Below, piece after piece: positions 63,953 through 64,000 of a DNA stretch of 64,000 nucleotides. The translations under genes were made by a program, and so were the position numbers. Each line of letters begins with the position of its first letter. Position 1 is the stretch's first letter. Location: the NCBI GenBank assembly GCA_963697355.1, contig CAVONV010000001.1, forward strand, positions 40,570 to 104,569, given 5' to 3'. The notes beneath the pieces are model-generated. The model did not search any database and was not told the origin of the DNA. It saw only the letters and a program-made list of their open reading frames with translations. The DNA is from CAVONV01 sp963697355 (GTDB taxonomy: Bacteria; Acidobacteriota; Vicinamibacteria; Marinacidobacterales; DATDRI01).

Positions 63953-64000
63953 CTCTTCGGGCATCGGGTTCGTAGCCAGCATCCGCACGGCCGAGGACGA

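Overview
The window reads as a moderately GC-rich Gram-negative bacterial chromosome, most likely Acidobacteriota. The strongest pointer is an 812-residue duplicated orphan MacB/FtsX permease (ADOP type, 21634-24072). TonB-family and outer-membrane proteins, futalosine-pathway menaquinone synthesis (MqnD), many secreted hydrolases and the codon use agree with this. The lineage call is inference. I found no rRNA or tRNA genes, no CRISPR array and no intact transposase.

Left end (1-5 kb): an accessory patch. It holds a DUF3604 gene fragment beside paired direct repeats that look like an insertion-sequence end, a vapBC toxin-antitoxin pair behind a clear promoter and a 34-bp palindrome, an mntA/hepT toxin-antitoxin pair, and a DUF5674 gene fused stop-to-start with a 115-residue partner. 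From 5 to 24 kb come a seven-helix/PAS sigma54-type activator, a Tat-exported iron-sulfur aldo-keto reductase, a double TonB_C protein, a B12-type radical SAM protein, a three-gene operon of secreted hydrolases, a Nudix hydrolase, a polysaccharide deacetylase, a lytic transglycosylase with two solute-binding domains, trmB and the ADOP permease.

24-38 kb: an hcrCAB-type molybdenum hydroxylase operon whose FAD subunit carries the four-cysteine insertion typical of 4-hydroxybenzoyl-CoA reductase. It is followed by a CAP-domain protein, accD-folC, a Ser/Thr kinase, a HAMP-only membrane protein, folK with a deoxynucleoside kinase, an acyl-CoA synthetase and ftsE.

38-49 kb: ftsE and ftsX, normally adjacent, are separated by about 10.5 kb. 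The insert holds a phosphodiesterase, a CPBP-family membrane protein, a CDP-alcohol phosphatidyltransferase, an RND/MMPL exporter, an acyl-AMP ligase N-terminus, a second RND N-terminus, MlaC-like, TolC and phosphopantetheinyl transferase genes, and a thioesterase C-terminus. This looks like the remains of an assembly-line lipid or polyketide cluster. Its right half is inverted, and the megasynthase core is missing, either lost or collapsed in assembly.

49-64 kb: ftsX, an MBL-fold hydrolase, a tandem universal stress protein, mqnD, coaX, an aroM-DUF1177-OPT transporter module, two small proteins, acnA, a DUF4013 protein, mutM and a short-chain dehydrogenase. Single-base indels split the RND gene, the DUF1177 gene, acnA, mutM and the terminal dehydrogenase, increasingly toward the right end. 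Sequencing or assembly error must be excluded before calling these pseudogenes. Several genes have a TATAAT-like -10 box only 6-11 nt before the start codon and may be leaderless. Two families of repeats occupy many intergenic gaps.
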